A stretch of 64,000 bases of DNA, from NCBI RefSeq assembly GCF_014203895.1, contig NZ_JACHJY010000002.1:186001-250000 (forward strand), read 5' to 3'. The position numbers and the translations under genes are program-made. The stretch's first letter is position 1. Each line of letters starts with the position of its first letter. The notes below the pieces were generated by a model. It ran no database searches and was not told the origin of the DNA. It saw only the letters and a program-made list of their open reading frames with translations. This DNA is from Streptomyces nymphaeiformis. Its GTDB lineage: Bacteria > Actinomycetota > Actinomycetes > Streptomycetales > Streptomycetaceae. Shown here piece after piece: positions 7,285-17,146 of the stretch.

Positions 7285-8754
7285 GTGGACGGCTCCAAGC
7301 CCGACGCCCGCCCCGGCGGCGTCGTCGGCGTCCTCGCCATGGCCGGCATCGTCGCCGCACTCATGCAGACCCTGGTGGTGCCGCTCATCGGCGACCTCCC
7401 CAAGCTGCTCGGCACCACCGCCTCCAACGCCTCCTGGGTGATCACCGCCACCCTCCTCGCCGGAGCCGTCGCCACCCCCGTGGCCGGCCGGCTCGGCGAC
7501 ACCCTGGGCAAGCGGCGCGTCCTGCTCGCCTCCGTGGTCCCGCTCGTCGCCGGCTCGGTGGTCTGCGCCCTCGCCCCCTCCGTCGTCCCGATGATCGTCG
7601 GACGCGGACTCCAGGGCCTCGGCATGGGCGTCGTCCCCCTCGGCATCAGCCTGCTCCGCGACGTCCTCCCGCCCGAGAAGCTCGGCGGCTCCATCGCCCT
7701 GATGAGCGCCTCCATGGGCGTCGGCGGCGCCCTCGGCCTGCCCTTCTCCGCCGCCGTCGCCGAGAACGCCAGCTGGCGCGTGCTCTTCTGGGTCGCCGCC
7801 GGACTGAGCGTCGTGGTCGGCGCCCTCATCTGGCGCGTCGTCCCCGACGGGCGGCGCGCCGCCGCCCCCGGCCGCTTCGACCTGCCGGGCGCCCTCGGCC
7901 TCGGCGTCGGTCTCGTCGCCCTGCTGCTCGCCGTCTCCAAGGGCGCGACCTGGGGCTGGGGCAGCGCCACCACCCTCGGCCTGTTCGCCGTCGCGGCCGT
8001 GGTCCTGCTCGCCTGGGGCGTCTGGGAGCTGCGCACCTCCGACCCGCTCGTCGACCTGCGCGTCACCGCCCGCCCGGTCGTCCTGATGACCAACGCGGCC
8101 TCGGTCCTGGTCGGCTTCGCGATGTACGCGCAGTCCCTGGTCGTCCCCCAGCTGTTCCAGCTGCCCGAGGCAACCGGCTACGGCCTGGGCCAGTCGATGA
8201 TGGCGATGGGGCTCTGGATGGCCCCGGCCGGCCTGATGATGATGATCCTGGCGCCGCTCGGCGCCAAGCTCTCGGCCGCCCGCGGCCCGAAGGTCACGCT
8301 CTCGGTCGGCGCGCTCGTCATCTCCGCCGGGTACGGCTCCTCCCTCGCCCTGATGGGTTCCACCTGGGGCCTGCTCACCGTGACCCTCATCTGCAACACC
8401 GGCGTCGGACTCGCCTACGGGGCCATGCCGGCGCTCATCATGGGCGCGGTCCCGCAGGAGGAGACCGCCTCCGCCAACAGCTTCAACACCCTGATGCGCT
8501 CCATCGGCACCTCCGTCTCGGCCGCCGTCATCGGTGTCGTCCTGGCCCAGATGACCACCACCCTCGGCGGTCACGCGCTGCCCTCCGAGGACGGCTTCCG
8601 CGTGGCCATGCTCATCGGCTGCGGGGTCGGCCTGGTGGCGGCCGTCGTCGCCGCGCTGATCCCCGCGAGGTTCGCGGCACCGGCCTCCGGCGACGCCCGG
8701 GGCGCCGAATCCGGGACCGGCCCGCGCACGACCTCGGGGGCGACCGCGTCCTGA
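7285..8754 (+). CDS. MFS multidrug efflux transporter (DHA2 type)
   Basis: 489 aa from GTG 7285, behind GAGGGAG. It has about 14 predicted membrane segments. MFS motif A is visible as GRLGDTLGKRR after the second helix, and a motif-C-like Gly/Pro-rich segment (MGVGGALGLPFSAAVAENASWR) lies in helix 5. This fits the proton-driven DHA2 drug exporters of Actinobacteria. It is divergent from a MarR repressor with shared operators, suggesting substrate-induced expression. The substrate cannot be read from the sequence. Confidence 0.9.
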   Translation: MDGSKPDARPGGVVGVLAMAGIVAALMQTLVVPLIGDLPKLLGTTASNASWVITATLLAGAVATPVAGRLGDTLGKRRVLLASVVPLVAGSVVCALAPSVVPMIVGRGLQGLGMGVVPLGISLLRDVLPPEKLGGSIALMSASMGVGGALGLPFSAAVAENASWRVLFWVAAGLSVVVGALIWRVVPDGRRAAAPGRFDLPGALGLGVGLVALLLAVSKGATWGWGSATTLGLFAVAAVVLLAWGVWELRTSDPLVDLRVTARPVVLMTNAASVLVGFAMYAQSLVVPQLFQLPEATGYGLGQSMMAMGLWMAPAGLMMMILAPLGAKLSAARGPKVTLSVGALVISAGYGSSLALMGSTWGLLTVTLICNTGVGLAYGAMPALIMGAVPQEETASANSFNTLMRSIGTSVSAAVIGVVLAQMTTTLGGHALPSEDGFRVAMLIGCGVGLVAAVVAALIPARFAAPASGDARGAESGTGPRTTSGATAS

Positions 8755-8828
8755 CGGCCGCGAGGCCCCTGTCCCGCCAGGTCTCGGACCGCCGGGCCTC
8801 GGACCCCGCGGCCTCGCGCCGCCGCGCC

Positions 8829-9785
8829 TCAGGCCGCCGTGTCCAGCCAGGGCCGGCGGCCGGGGCCGGTCGGGTGGGTGCCCGTGGCGCTCATCACGAC
8901 CGAGTAGAGGCTGGTCTCGGCGGCGATGAAGAGACGGTTGCGCTTGGCGCCGCCCCAGGAGATGTTGGCGACCGCCTCCGGGACGTTCAGCCGTCCGATG
9001 AGGGTGCCGTCAGGGTCGTAGCAGTGCACGCCGTCGGCCATCGCGGCGGCCCAGAGGCGGCCGTCCGCGTCGAAGCGGAGGTTGTCGAAACGGGCCTTCT
9101 CCCGGGCCGACGCGTCGGCGAAGACCTTGCCGTCGGAGAGCGTGCCGTCCTCGCGCACGTCGAAGACCCGGATGAATCCCGCCCGGGTGTCGGAGACGAA
9201 CAGCTGCCGCTCGTCGTGGGAGAAGACGAGACCGTTCGGCGCGGCGAACCCGTCCGACACCAGCCGCACTTCACCGCTGTCCGGATCGATGCGGTACACG
9301 TTGTTGGAGCCGATCTCGCTCTCCGCGCGGTAACCCTCGTAGTCGCTGGTGATGCCGAAGTCCGGATCGGAGAACCAGATCGACCCGTCGGACTTCACCG
9401 CCGCGTCGTTCGGACTGTTCAGGCGCTTGCCCTGCCAGCGGTCCGCGAGGACGGTGACCGTGCCGTCGTGCTCGGTGCGCGTCACGCGCCGGTTGCCCTG
9501 CTCGCAGGAGATCAGCCGACCCTGGCGGTCGAGGGTGTTGCCGTTGGTGTGTCCGGCCGTGCGGCGGAAGACGCCGACCGCACCCGTCTCCTCGTCCCAG
9601 CGCAGCATCCGGTCGTTCGGGATGTCGCTCCAGATCAGCTGCCGCCAGGCGGGCAGATAGATCGGCCCCTCCGCCCAGCGGCAGCCCGTGTAGAGGACCT
9701 CGAGGGCGTCGTCCCCGTACATGCACCGTCCTGTGAGGAACCGCTCGTCGAACATCTCGTACAGCCCGGGGCGCTCGCCGCTCAT
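8829..9785 (-). CDS. SMP-30/gluconolactonase-family protein
   Basis: 318 aa from ATG 9785, chosen because GGAGGG precedes it; an upstream ATG at 9812 is weaker. It has the six-bladed propeller pattern of the family, with metal-site residues in the expected contexts: Glu in RWAEGPIY, Asn in LNSPNDAAV and Asp in LFVSDTRAG. Known members hydrolyse sugar or other lactones using a divalent cation. No signal peptide is present, so it should be cytosolic. A strong inverted repeat upstream suggests its own regulator. Confidence 0.87.
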   Translation of the reverse strand: MSGERPGLYEMFDERFLTGRCMYGDDALEVLYTGCRWAEGPIYLPAWRQLIWSDIPNDRMLRWDEETGAVGVFRRTAGHTNGNTLDRQGRLISCEQGNRRVTRTEHDGTVTVLADRWQGKRLNSPNDAAVKSDGSIWFSDPDFGITSDYEGYRAESEIGSNNVYRIDPDSGEVRLVSDGFAAPNGLVFSHDERQLFVSDTRAGFIRVFDVREDGTLSDGKVFADASAREKARFDNLRFDADGRLWAAAMADGVHCYDPDGTLIGRLNVPEAVANISWGGAKRNRLFIAAETSLYSVVMSATGTHPTGPGRRPWLDTAA

Positions 9786-9824
9786 GGGGCCCTTCCCTCC
9801 TGCGTCGCTCATGCATGCCGAACC

Positions 9825-9856
9825 TGATCCTGTGCGATATGAAGATTGCAGGATCA
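9825..9856. promoter_or_regulatory. Operator-like inverted repeat upstream of the SMP-30 gene
   Basis: Perfect 8-bp arms TGATCCTG (9825-9832) and CAGGATCA (9849-9856) flank an A/T-rich 16-bp centre containing GCGATATGAAGATTGC, itself partly symmetric. It sits about 40-70 bp before the SMP-30 start. The size and symmetry suit an IclR- or GntR-type operator; no matching regulator adjoins it. Confidence 0.6.
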
Positions 9857-9898
9857 TCTACGGTCCACACAAGGAGCTTTCGAACGGAGAGCGGTGGA

Positions 9899-10726
9899 TC
9901 ACACGGCTTCGGATCCTCCTCCGTCCTCCGCCTCCAGGGTGAACAGCGCCCCGTCCGGGTCCCGGACCACCACCCGGCGCGTGTCGTCCGCGTCCGAAGG
10001 CCGCACCCCGGCCCACTCGCCGCCCGGCACCACCGACCCGCCGTGCGCCACGACCGCCTCCTGAGCCGCCGTCAGATCGCGCACCCGGAAGCGGACCAGC
10101 CAGCGCGGCCCCGACTGCGGACGGGGCGAGGCGGATTCGACCGGCCCGCTGTAGAGCCGGGCGACGGCCTCGCCGTCCCGCCGCAGCACCACCCGGTCGT
10201 GCTCGTACGACACCTCGCTCGCGCCCGGGCGCCCCTCCGCCCAGCGGAGCACGCCGCCGTAGAAAACGGCCGCGTCGAACGCGTCGCGGGTGTGCAGCTC
10301 CACCCAGGCCGGAGCCTGCCGCTCTCCGACGTGCCAGCGCGACACCGGCCGCCCCTCCCACACCCCGAACGCCGCACCGTCGAGATCCGTCGCGATCGCC
10401 GCGCGCCCGCCCAGCGGATACGCCATCGGCCCCACGCCGACCGTCCCGCCGCGCTCCCGGATCCGCGCCACCGCCGCGTCGGCATCGTCGACGGAGAAGA
10501 ACACCGTCCAGGCCACCGGCACCGCCGGCTCGGCGGCCAGCGACGCGATCCCGGCCACCGGCACCCCGTCCCGCTCACCCACCACGTACGCGTCGTCGAG
10601 CTCGGCCCGCCGGAACGTCCACCCGAGCACGGCCCCGTAGAAGCGCCGCGCCTCCTCCGGATCGCGCGCGGACAGGCTCAGCCAGCACGGTGCTCCCATC
10701 CCGTCCCCGGTCGTCGGCCCCGACAC
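9899..10726 (-). CDS. Two-domain VOC (glyoxalase/bleomycin-resistance-like) protein
   Basis: 275 aa from GTG 10726, placed 8 nt after AGGAGG; GTG 10732 is possible but too close to it. Two repeated VOC modules are visible, at about 12-125 (CWLSLSARDPEEARRFYGAVLGW) and 140-265 (AWVELHTRDAFDAAVFYGGVLRW). Family members are small metal-dependent enzymes or binding proteins; the substrate is not predictable. It is transcribed toward the SMP-30 gene with a 113-bp gap, so co-transcription is possible but the operator between them argues for separate control. Confidence 0.85.
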   Translation of the reverse strand: MSGPTTGDGMGAPCWLSLSARDPEEARRFYGAVLGWTFRRAELDDAYVVGERDGVPVAGIASLAAEPAVPVAWTVFFSVDDADAAVARIRERGGTVGVGPMAYPLGGRAAIATDLDGAAFGVWEGRPVSRWHVGERQAPAWVELHTRDAFDAAVFYGGVLRWAEGRPGASEVSYEHDRVVLRRDGEAVARLYSGPVESASPRPQSGPRWLVRFRVRDLTAAQEAVVAHGGSVVPGGEWAGVRPSDADDTRRVVVRDPDGALFTLEAEDGGGSEAV

Positions 10727-10842
10727 CGGCACCACCTCCTCGTCGTCCTGAGTCCGTGCGCCCCTTCCCCGTCCCGCCGCCCCGCAAGCGCGCACTCACC
10801 CGGGTGCCGCCGATCACCACACCCCCGGGTGCACCGGAGACG

Positions 10843-11775
10843 TCAGGCGGCCGGGCCGTGCACCTCGTCCCGGAGGGCCGTCGAGAGGTGGTGGTGCAGC
10901 AGGCCGAGGGGCGGCTCGCCCGGGGCGAACAGGCCGGCGGCCAGCTTCCAGTACCGGGGGAGCACCGGGCTGTCGTCCAGGGCGAGCAGGCCGAGGAGGC
11001 GGCGCCGGAAGTCCGGCGTGTCCCGCTCCCCGCGCGCCAGGGCGTAGGCGGCGACGAAACAGTCCAGGGCCCCGCCGTCGTGCGGCTCCCGCCCCGCCCG
11101 GACCTCGGCCGAGGCGAGCCCGTACGCCTCGGCGAGTCCCTCGTAGAGGACGACCGGACGGTACTCGCCGTCCGGCAGCGGCGGCGCGGGCCGGAACTCC
11201 GGCCGTTCGAGGCGCGGGTCGGTGACGAGCGCGTGCAGCCGGGCGAACGCGAGCACCTGATCCGGGCCCGGGTCCTCCGGAGGCGTCGGCACCACCGCGT
11301 CGAGGACCGTGGACACCACCCGCTGCGGCAGCCGCGCCGGCAGGGCCCGACGCCAGAAACGCGCCAGGGCGTCCGTGTCCGGCGGGGCCGGCAACGCGCC
11401 GAGCAGCCGCAGCCGCTCCACGCGCTCCCCGGAGCCGGACTCCTGGATCAGCCGCAGGGAGGCCTCCTTCCAGCGCAGCGCCACCAGCTGGGAGCCCACG
11501 TCCCGCAACTGACCCGCGACGGCCTCTTCGAGGACCGCGTCGGACCCGTCCCGCTCCAGGACCCGCTCCACCTCGGGCACCGGCAGGTCGAGGGCGCGCA
11601 GCGAGCGGATGAACCGCAGCCGGTCGAGCGCCTCGGCCCCGTACCGGCGATGGCCGCCGGAGCTGCGGGCCGCCTCGGGCAGCAGACCGCGATCGGAGTA
11701 GAACCGCACGGTCTTGACGGTGACACCCGCCCGCGCGGCCAGCTCCCCGATGCTCAACAGGCCGTCGGACAACAC
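10843..11775 (-). CDS. MerR-family activator with large effector domain
   Basis: 310 aa from GTG 11775; TTG 11772 is an alternative. The MerR winged helix is at residues 6-75 (SIGELAARAGVTVKTVRFYSDRGLLPEA, then GGHRRY), followed by a coiled-coil linker. The long C-terminal domain (about 130-310) is not a metal-binding type and probably senses an organic ligand. It is divergent from an alpha/beta hydrolase gene whose promoter has the stretched spacer typical of MerR control. Confidence 0.9.
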   Translation of the reverse strand: MLSDGLLSIGELAARAGVTVKTVRFYSDRGLLPEAARSSGGHRRYGAEALDRLRFIRSLRALDLPVPEVERVLERDGSDAVLEEAVAGQLRDVGSQLVALRWKEASLRLIQESGSGERVERLRLLGALPAPPDTDALARFWRRALPARLPQRVVSTVLDAVVPTPPEDPGPDQVLAFARLHALVTDPRLERPEFRPAPPLPDGEYRPVVLYEGLAEAYGLASAEVRAGREPHDGGALDCFVAAYALARGERDTPDFRRRLLGLLALDDSPVLPRYWKLAAGLFAPGEPPLGLLHHHLSTALRDEVHGPAA

Positions 11776-11845
11776 TGCGGTGAACCTCTTTCAGCGGGAT
11801 GCGACCACCTTCGGACCCCACCATTCTGTCGGCCCGACGGCGCGC

Positions 11846-11876
11846 TTGAATCTCCCGCAGGGGGAGTTCCTAACGT
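11846..11876 (+). promoter_or_regulatory. MerR-type promoter with 19-bp spacer and internal operator
   Basis: A -35-like TTGAAT (11846-11851) and a -10-like TAACGT (11871-11876) are 19 bp apart. The spacer holds the palindrome CTCCC-GCAGG-GGGAG (11852-11866). MerR proteins activate overlong promoters of this layout by twisting the DNA. The site lies 38 bp before the hydrolase start and about 70 bp before merR, so it probably serves both. Confidence 0.8.
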
Positions 11877-11913
11877 GACCGCGAGACATCCCCCAAGAGG
11901 CGAGGAGACGGTC

Positions 11914-13413
11914 ATGACGGCGTTCGTACTGGTGTCGGACACCTTCACCGGTGGCTGGGTGTGGGAGGAGACCGCGGCCCGGCTGCGGGAGGCGGGAGCG
12001 GAGGCCCACCCGGTGACCCTGACCGGGACGGGGGACCGGCGGGCCGAGGCCGGTGACGGGACCGGCCTGGAGACGCACATCGAGGAACTGGTCCGGCTGA
12101 TCGACGGCATCACGGCGACCGACGTCGTCCTCGTCGGGCACGGATACGGTCTGTACCCGGTGTTCGGCGCCGCCGACCGGCGGGCCGGGCGCGTCACCCG
12201 GATCGTCTCCGTCGACACCGGACCCCCGCAGGGCGGCGACGCCGCCGTACGCTCCGTACCCGACCCGGAGGTCCGTGAGCTGCTCGCGGGACGGCCCGAC
12301 GCGCCGGTCCCGCCGCCCGCGCCGGGCACCTGGCCGAGGTGGGGCAGCATCGAGGGCATCCCCGCCGACGCCCTGGCGCGCCTGGAGCGCGAGGCCGCGC
12401 CGCAGCCGCCCCGTACGCTCACCGAGCCGCTGCACCTGACCGGCGCCGCGCGCACCCTGCCGAACACCGGCATCCTCTGCAACGCCAACGGGCAGAGCAT
12501 CGCCATGGTCGAGATGGCGGTGGCGTCGGGCCCGCCGCAGCTCCGCGTGTTCACCGAGGACCGCTTCCGCTTCTTCGACCTCGCCACCGGCCACTGGCCG
12601 ATGCTCTCCGTCCCCGGGGAACTGGCCGAGGTGCTCGTCCGCGCGGCCGCCGGCGAGGGCCACCGGGTGACGGCGCCCGAGCACGAGCACGAGGAGCCGT
12701 CCCACCTGCGGCCCTTCCTCGTCGACCTGCCCGAGCGGCCGCGCGACCGCGTCGGCCGGGTCGACCTCCACCTCCCGGACGGCGAAGGGCCCCGGCCGGC
12801 GATCGTCTTCGTCCACGGCGGCCCGATCGACCCCGAGCGGCGCCCCACGCCACGGGACACGCCGTGCTTCCTGGGGTACGGCCGCTACGCGGCGGGCGCG
12901 GGCGTCGTCGGAGTCACCGTGGACCTCCGGCTCCACGGCCTGGCCGACTACCCCCGGGCAGCCGGGGACCTCGCCGCGGCCGTCGAGCAGGTCCGCGCCG
13001 ATCCGCGCGTCGACGGGGACCGCATCGCGCTCTGGTTCTTCTCCACCGGCGGGCTCCTCGCCGCGGACTGGCTCGCCGCGCCCACGCCGTGGCTGCGGTG
13101 CGTCGCGGCCAACTATCCGGCTCTGGCGCCGCTGCCCGGCTGGGAGACGGTGGAGTCCCGCTTCCGCCCGGTGGACACCGTGGGCACCGCGGACGGGCCT
13201 CCGATCGTGCTGACCCGCGCCGGACTCGAGCACGAGGCCATCGCGGCGACCGTCGAGGAGTTCCTGACCGCCGCGGGGAAGCGCGGGGCCGACGTCGAGG
13301 TCATCGACGCCCCGAACGCCCACCACGGCTTCGAACTGGTCGATCCCACCGACGAGTCCCGGGCGGTCCTGGAGCGTTCGATGCGCGCGGTCCTCGCACG
13401 CCTGCGGGACTGA
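11914..13413 (+). CDS. Fused tandem alpha/beta hydrolases, first domain lacking the nucleophile
   Basis: 499 aa from ATG 11914 behind GAGGAG. Domain 1 (about 1-240) resembles EstC/salicylate-esterase-like hydrolases, but its nucleophile elbow reads GHGYG with Gly77 where Ser is expected; the His of GHWPML (227) is kept. Domain 2 (about 262-499) resembles dienelactone-hydrolase-type enzymes, with HGG near 301, a probable nucleophile Ser377 in FFSTGG and a probable catalytic His at 470/471 in NAHHGFE. Domain 1 may be regulatory or dead. It is divergent from the MerR gene and probably induced by it. The substrate is unknown. Confidence 0.85.
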   Translation: MTAFVLVSDTFTGGWVWEETAARLREAGAEAHPVTLTGTGDRRAEAGDGTGLETHIEELVRLIDGITATDVVLVGHGYGLYPVFGAADRRAGRVTRIVSVDTGPPQGGDAAVRSVPDPEVRELLAGRPDAPVPPPAPGTWPRWGSIEGIPADALARLEREAAPQPPRTLTEPLHLTGAARTLPNTGILCNANGQSIAMVEMAVASGPPQLRVFTEDRFRFFDLATGHWPMLSVPGELAEVLVRAAAGEGHRVTAPEHEHEEPSHLRPFLVDLPERPRDRVGRVDLHLPDGEGPRPAIVFVHGGPIDPERRPTPRDTPCFLGYGRYAAGAGVVGVTVDLRLHGLADYPRAAGDLAAAVEQVRADPRVDGDRIALWFFSTGGLLAADWLAAPTPWLRCVAANYPALAPLPGWETVESRFRPVDTVGTADGPPIVLTRAGLEHEAIAATVEEFLTAAGKRGADVEVIDAPNAHHGFELVDPTDESRAVLERSMRAVLARLRD

Positions 13414-13509
13414 CGCACCCGCGGAAGCGAACGGCACGTCCGGGACCGACGGCACCTGCGGGACTGAACGGTGCCTCCGGGCCCGACCGCACCCGCGGGA
13501 CCGACGGGA

Positions 13510-13543
13510 CCGCCTCCCCGGCCCCCGTGGACCGGGGAGGCGG
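13510..13543. terminator. Bidirectional hairpin terminator
   Basis: A perfect 12-bp stem, CCGCCTCCCCGG (13510-13521) with CCGGGGAGGCGG (13532-13543) and a 10-nt loop, lies between the convergent ends of the hydrolase and the ABC operon. There is no T-run, as is common in high-G+C actinomycetes. Confidence 0.7.
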
Positions 13544-13546
13544 ACG

Positions 13547-14337
<791 letters not shown>

Positions 14338-14341
<4 letters not shown>

Positions 14342-15321
14342 AGCGTGATCCCTTCTTCGGCACGGTGGCAGGCGGCGAGTCCGTCCCCGTGGCGTACGAG
14401 CGCGGGCTTCTCCTCCGTGCAGCGCGGCACCGCGTGGGCGCAGCGCGCGGCGAAGGAGCAGCCGGGCGGAGCCTCCGCGAGGGAGACGGGGCGGCCCGGG
14501 AGGGGGCGGGGCGCCGGCGCGCCCGGTTCGAGGCGCGGGGTGCAGGCGAGCAGGCCCGCCGTGTACGGGTGGCGGGGCGCGTCGAACAACTCGTCCGTGG
14601 ACCGGGTCTCCACGATCCGGCCCGCGTACATGACGTACACCCGGTCGCAGACGGCGGCGGCCAGTTCGAGGTCGTGGGTGACGAACAGCATGCCCGTGCC
14701 CCGCTCGGCCCGCAGCCGGGCCAGGATCGAGATGACCTCGGCCTGCGTGGTGACGTCGAGCGCCGTCGTCGGCTCGTCGGCGACGAGGAGGTCCGGCTCG
14801 CTCGCGAGGGCCGCCGCGATGACGACCCGCTGGAGCATGCCGCCGGAGAACTGGTGCGGATGACGCCGCAGGGCACCGCGCGGATCGCGGATGCCGACGG
14901 CGTCGAGGAGTTCCTCGGCGCGGGCGGTCGCCTCGGCGGCGGGCGTCCCGGCGGCGCGCAGTCCCTCGGTGAGGAAGTCGCCCACCCGTCGCAGCGGGTT
15001 GACGGAGGCGCGGGGGTCCTGGAAGACCATGGAGACCCGCCGGGCGCGCAGCGCGGTCAGCTCGGCGCGGTTCATCGCGAGGACGTTCCGCCCGGCGACG
15101 CGGACCTCTCCGTCGGTGCGGGCGCCCGCGGGCAGCAGCCCGAGGACGCTGCGGCAGGCCACGGACTTGCCGGAGCCGGACTCGCCGACCAGGCCGACCG
15201 TCTCCCCGGGCCGTACCGTCAGGCTCACCCCGTCCAGGATGGGCCGGGCGGCCCGGTCTCCGGCCAGGCGGACGCCGAGGTCCTCGATCTCCAGGACCGG
15301 CGCGGTCGCCTCTGTGTTCAT
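14338..15321 (-). CDS. Oligopeptide-type ABC transporter ATPase (DppD/OppD-like)
   Basis: 327 aa from ATG 15321; GTG 15330, which overlaps the permease stop as GTGA, is an alternative. Walker A is GESGSGKS, the signature is FSGGMLQRV and Walker B is LLVADEPT. The C-terminal oligo_HPY segment with [16 protein letters not shown] carries the four conserved cysteines. It is coupled to the permease gene upstream and the second ATPase downstream. Confidence 0.93.
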
Positions 15322-15326
15322 CGCGT

Positions 15327-16196
15327 TCACCGTTCCCGCTTCGCGATCCGGTCGGCGAGCCCCTCGCCGACGATGCCGAACGCCACCACGGCGAGCACGA
15401 TGCACGCGGAGGGCGCGAGGGCCGGCAGCATCGCCCCCTGCAGGACGGCCGCCTGCCCCTCGTTGATCATGGCGCCCCAGTCGGCGGCCGGCGGCTGCAC
15501 CCCGAAGCCGAGGAAGGACAGGGCCGCCAGGTCCATCAGCGCGTACCCGAAGTTCATCGCGGACTGCGCGAAGACCGTCGGCGCGATGTTGGGCAGCAGA
15601 TGGCGTACGGAGACGGTCCAGCCGGACCAGCCCTGCACCCGGTACGCCTCGATGTACGGCCGGGCCTTCTCCTGCTGGGCGATGCCCCGGACGAGCCGGC
15701 CCACGTACGGGGTGTAGGCGACGGACATGGCGATCACGGGCGCGGTGAGTCCCTCGCCGACGACCGACACGAGCAGGATCGCGAGCAGCAGACCGGGGAT
15801 CGCGAAGACGAGGTCCATGGACCGCGACAGCATCGTGTCCACCCAGCCGCCCCGCCAGGCCGCCACCACGCCGAGCAGGGTGCCCAGCAGGGTGGAGACG
15901 CCGACGACGAGCAGCGGCCCGAGCAGACCGGTGCGGGCGCCGACGAGCAGCCGGGACAGGATGTCCCGGCCCGACTGGTCCGTGCCGAGCAGATGGTCGC
16001 CCGTGGTGCCGACGAGGCTCGCCGACAGGTCGAGCGCCTCGGGGTCGTACGGGGTGAGGACGGGCGCGAGCACGGCGACCAGGACGAGCAGGACGAGCAC
16101 CGCGACCGAGACCGCGAAGAGCGGTCCCTGGCCGAACAGGCGCAGGGCGCGCAGCCCGGGCCTGCGGTACGGCACCGCGGAGGTGGTGGAGGTCAT
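15327..16196 (-). CDS. ABC transporter permease (DppC/OppC-like)
   Basis: 289 aa from ATG 16196, overlapping the preceding stop as ATGA. It has an N-terminal helix (OppC_N: APVLTPYDPEALDL, then LLGTDQSGRDILSRLL) and about five more helices. The EAA loop that contacts the ATPase reads EAYRVQGWSGWTVSVRHLLPN. It forms the membrane channel with the DppB-like partner. Confidence 0.93.
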   Translation of the reverse strand: MTSTTSAVPYRRPGLRALRLFGQGPLFAVSVAVLVLLVLVAVLAPVLTPYDPEALDLSASLVGTTGDHLLGTDQSGRDILSRLLVGARTGLLGPLLVVGVSTLLGTLLGVVAAWRGGWVDTMLSRSMDLVFAIPGLLLAILLVSVVGEGLTAPVIAMSVAYTPYVGRLVRGIAQQEKARPYIEAYRVQGWSGWTVSVRHLLPNIAPTVFAQSAMNFGYALMDLAALSFLGFGVQPPAADWGAMINEGQAAVLQGAMLPALAPSACIVLAVVAFGIVGEGLADRIAKRER

Positions 16197-17146
16197 GAGG
16201 AGCCTTCCCCGAGGGAGAGACGGGGGTCGATGAGCGGGGCGAGCAGGTCCACGACGAGGTTGACGAGGACGAAGGCCGCGACGCTGAGCAGGGTGATCGC
16301 CTGGACGACCGCGAAGTCCTTCGCGGTGACGGACTGCACGAGCAGGGAGCCGAGCCCGGGGACGTCGAAGGCGGTCTCGACGATCGAGGTGCTGATGAGG
16401 AGGCCGGCGAGCATCGTGCCGCCGACGGTGACGACGGGGCCGAGCGCGTTGCGCAGCACGTGCCGGCGGACCACGGACCGGCCCGCGACGCCGCGGGCCC
16501 GCGCCACCTCGACGTGCTCGCGGCCGAGTTCGTCGAGCATCGCCGAGCGGGTCACCCGGGCGAGGAGTCCCGCGAAGGACAGCGCCAGGGCGAAGGCGGG
16601 CAGGGTCAGCTGGTACAGCCGGTCGGCGAGGCCCGCCGGGGTCCCGCCGCCCGGCCCGGGGAACCAGCCGAGCTGGACGGAGAAGACCGAGACGAGCGCG
16701 ATCGCCGTCACGAACGAGGGCGTGGCGGTGGCGACACCCGTGCCGATCAGCACCACCCGGTCCGGGAGACCGGGCTTCAGGGCGGCGAGGATGCCGGTGG
16801 CCACCCCGAGCACCGCGACGAGCACGGCGGCGTAGCCGACGAGCAGGGCGGTGCCGGTGAGGCGCGAGCCGATCAGCGAGGCCACGTCCTGGTGGTACTG
16901 GGCGGAGTGGCCGAAGTCGCCGCTCAGCACCCCGCCGAGCCACTTCGCGTACTGGGTGACCAGCGGGTCGTCGAGGTGGTGCTCCGCCCGCAGGGCCGCC
17001 ACGGCCGAGGGGGTCGCGGGGCGGCCGTGCAGGAGGAACGACACCGGGTCGCCGGGGGCCAGGTGGACGGAGCCGAAGACCACGAGGGAGGTCACGAACA
17101 GCACCGCCACCAGGCCGAGGAGCCGTCCGACGAGGTAGCGCGTCAT
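16193..17146 (-). CDS. ABC transporter permease (DppB/OppB-like)
   Basis: 317 aa from ATG 17146, overlapping the binding-protein stop as ATGA. The N-terminus MTRYLVGRLLGLVAVLFVTS and the HLAPGDPVSFLL segment are typical of DppB. An EAA-like loop (VARARGVAGRSVVRRHVLRNAL) precedes the last helices. It has six predicted membrane segments. Confidence 0.93.
   Translation of the reverse strand: MTRYLVGRLLGLVAVLFVTSLVVFGSVHLAPGDPVSFLLHGRPATPSAVAALRAEHHLDDPLVTQYAKWLGGVLSGDFGHSAQYHQDVASLIGSRLTGTALLVGYAAVLVAVLGVATGILAALKPGLPDRVVLIGTGVATATPSFVTAIALVSVFSVQLGWFPGPGGGTPAGLADRLYQLTLPAFALALSFAGLLARVTRSAMLDELGREHVEVARARGVAGRSVVRRHVLRNALGPVVTVGGTMLAGLLISTSIVETAFDVPGLGSLLVQSVTAKDFAVVQAITLLSVAAFVLVNLVVDLLAPLIDPRLSLGEGSS

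Noticed and set aside
8757..8828. Hairpin-like sequence between the MFS and SMP-30 ends
   Set aside because: Only about 9 bp can pair across a large loop in a locally repetitive G+C stretch; too weak to call a terminator.
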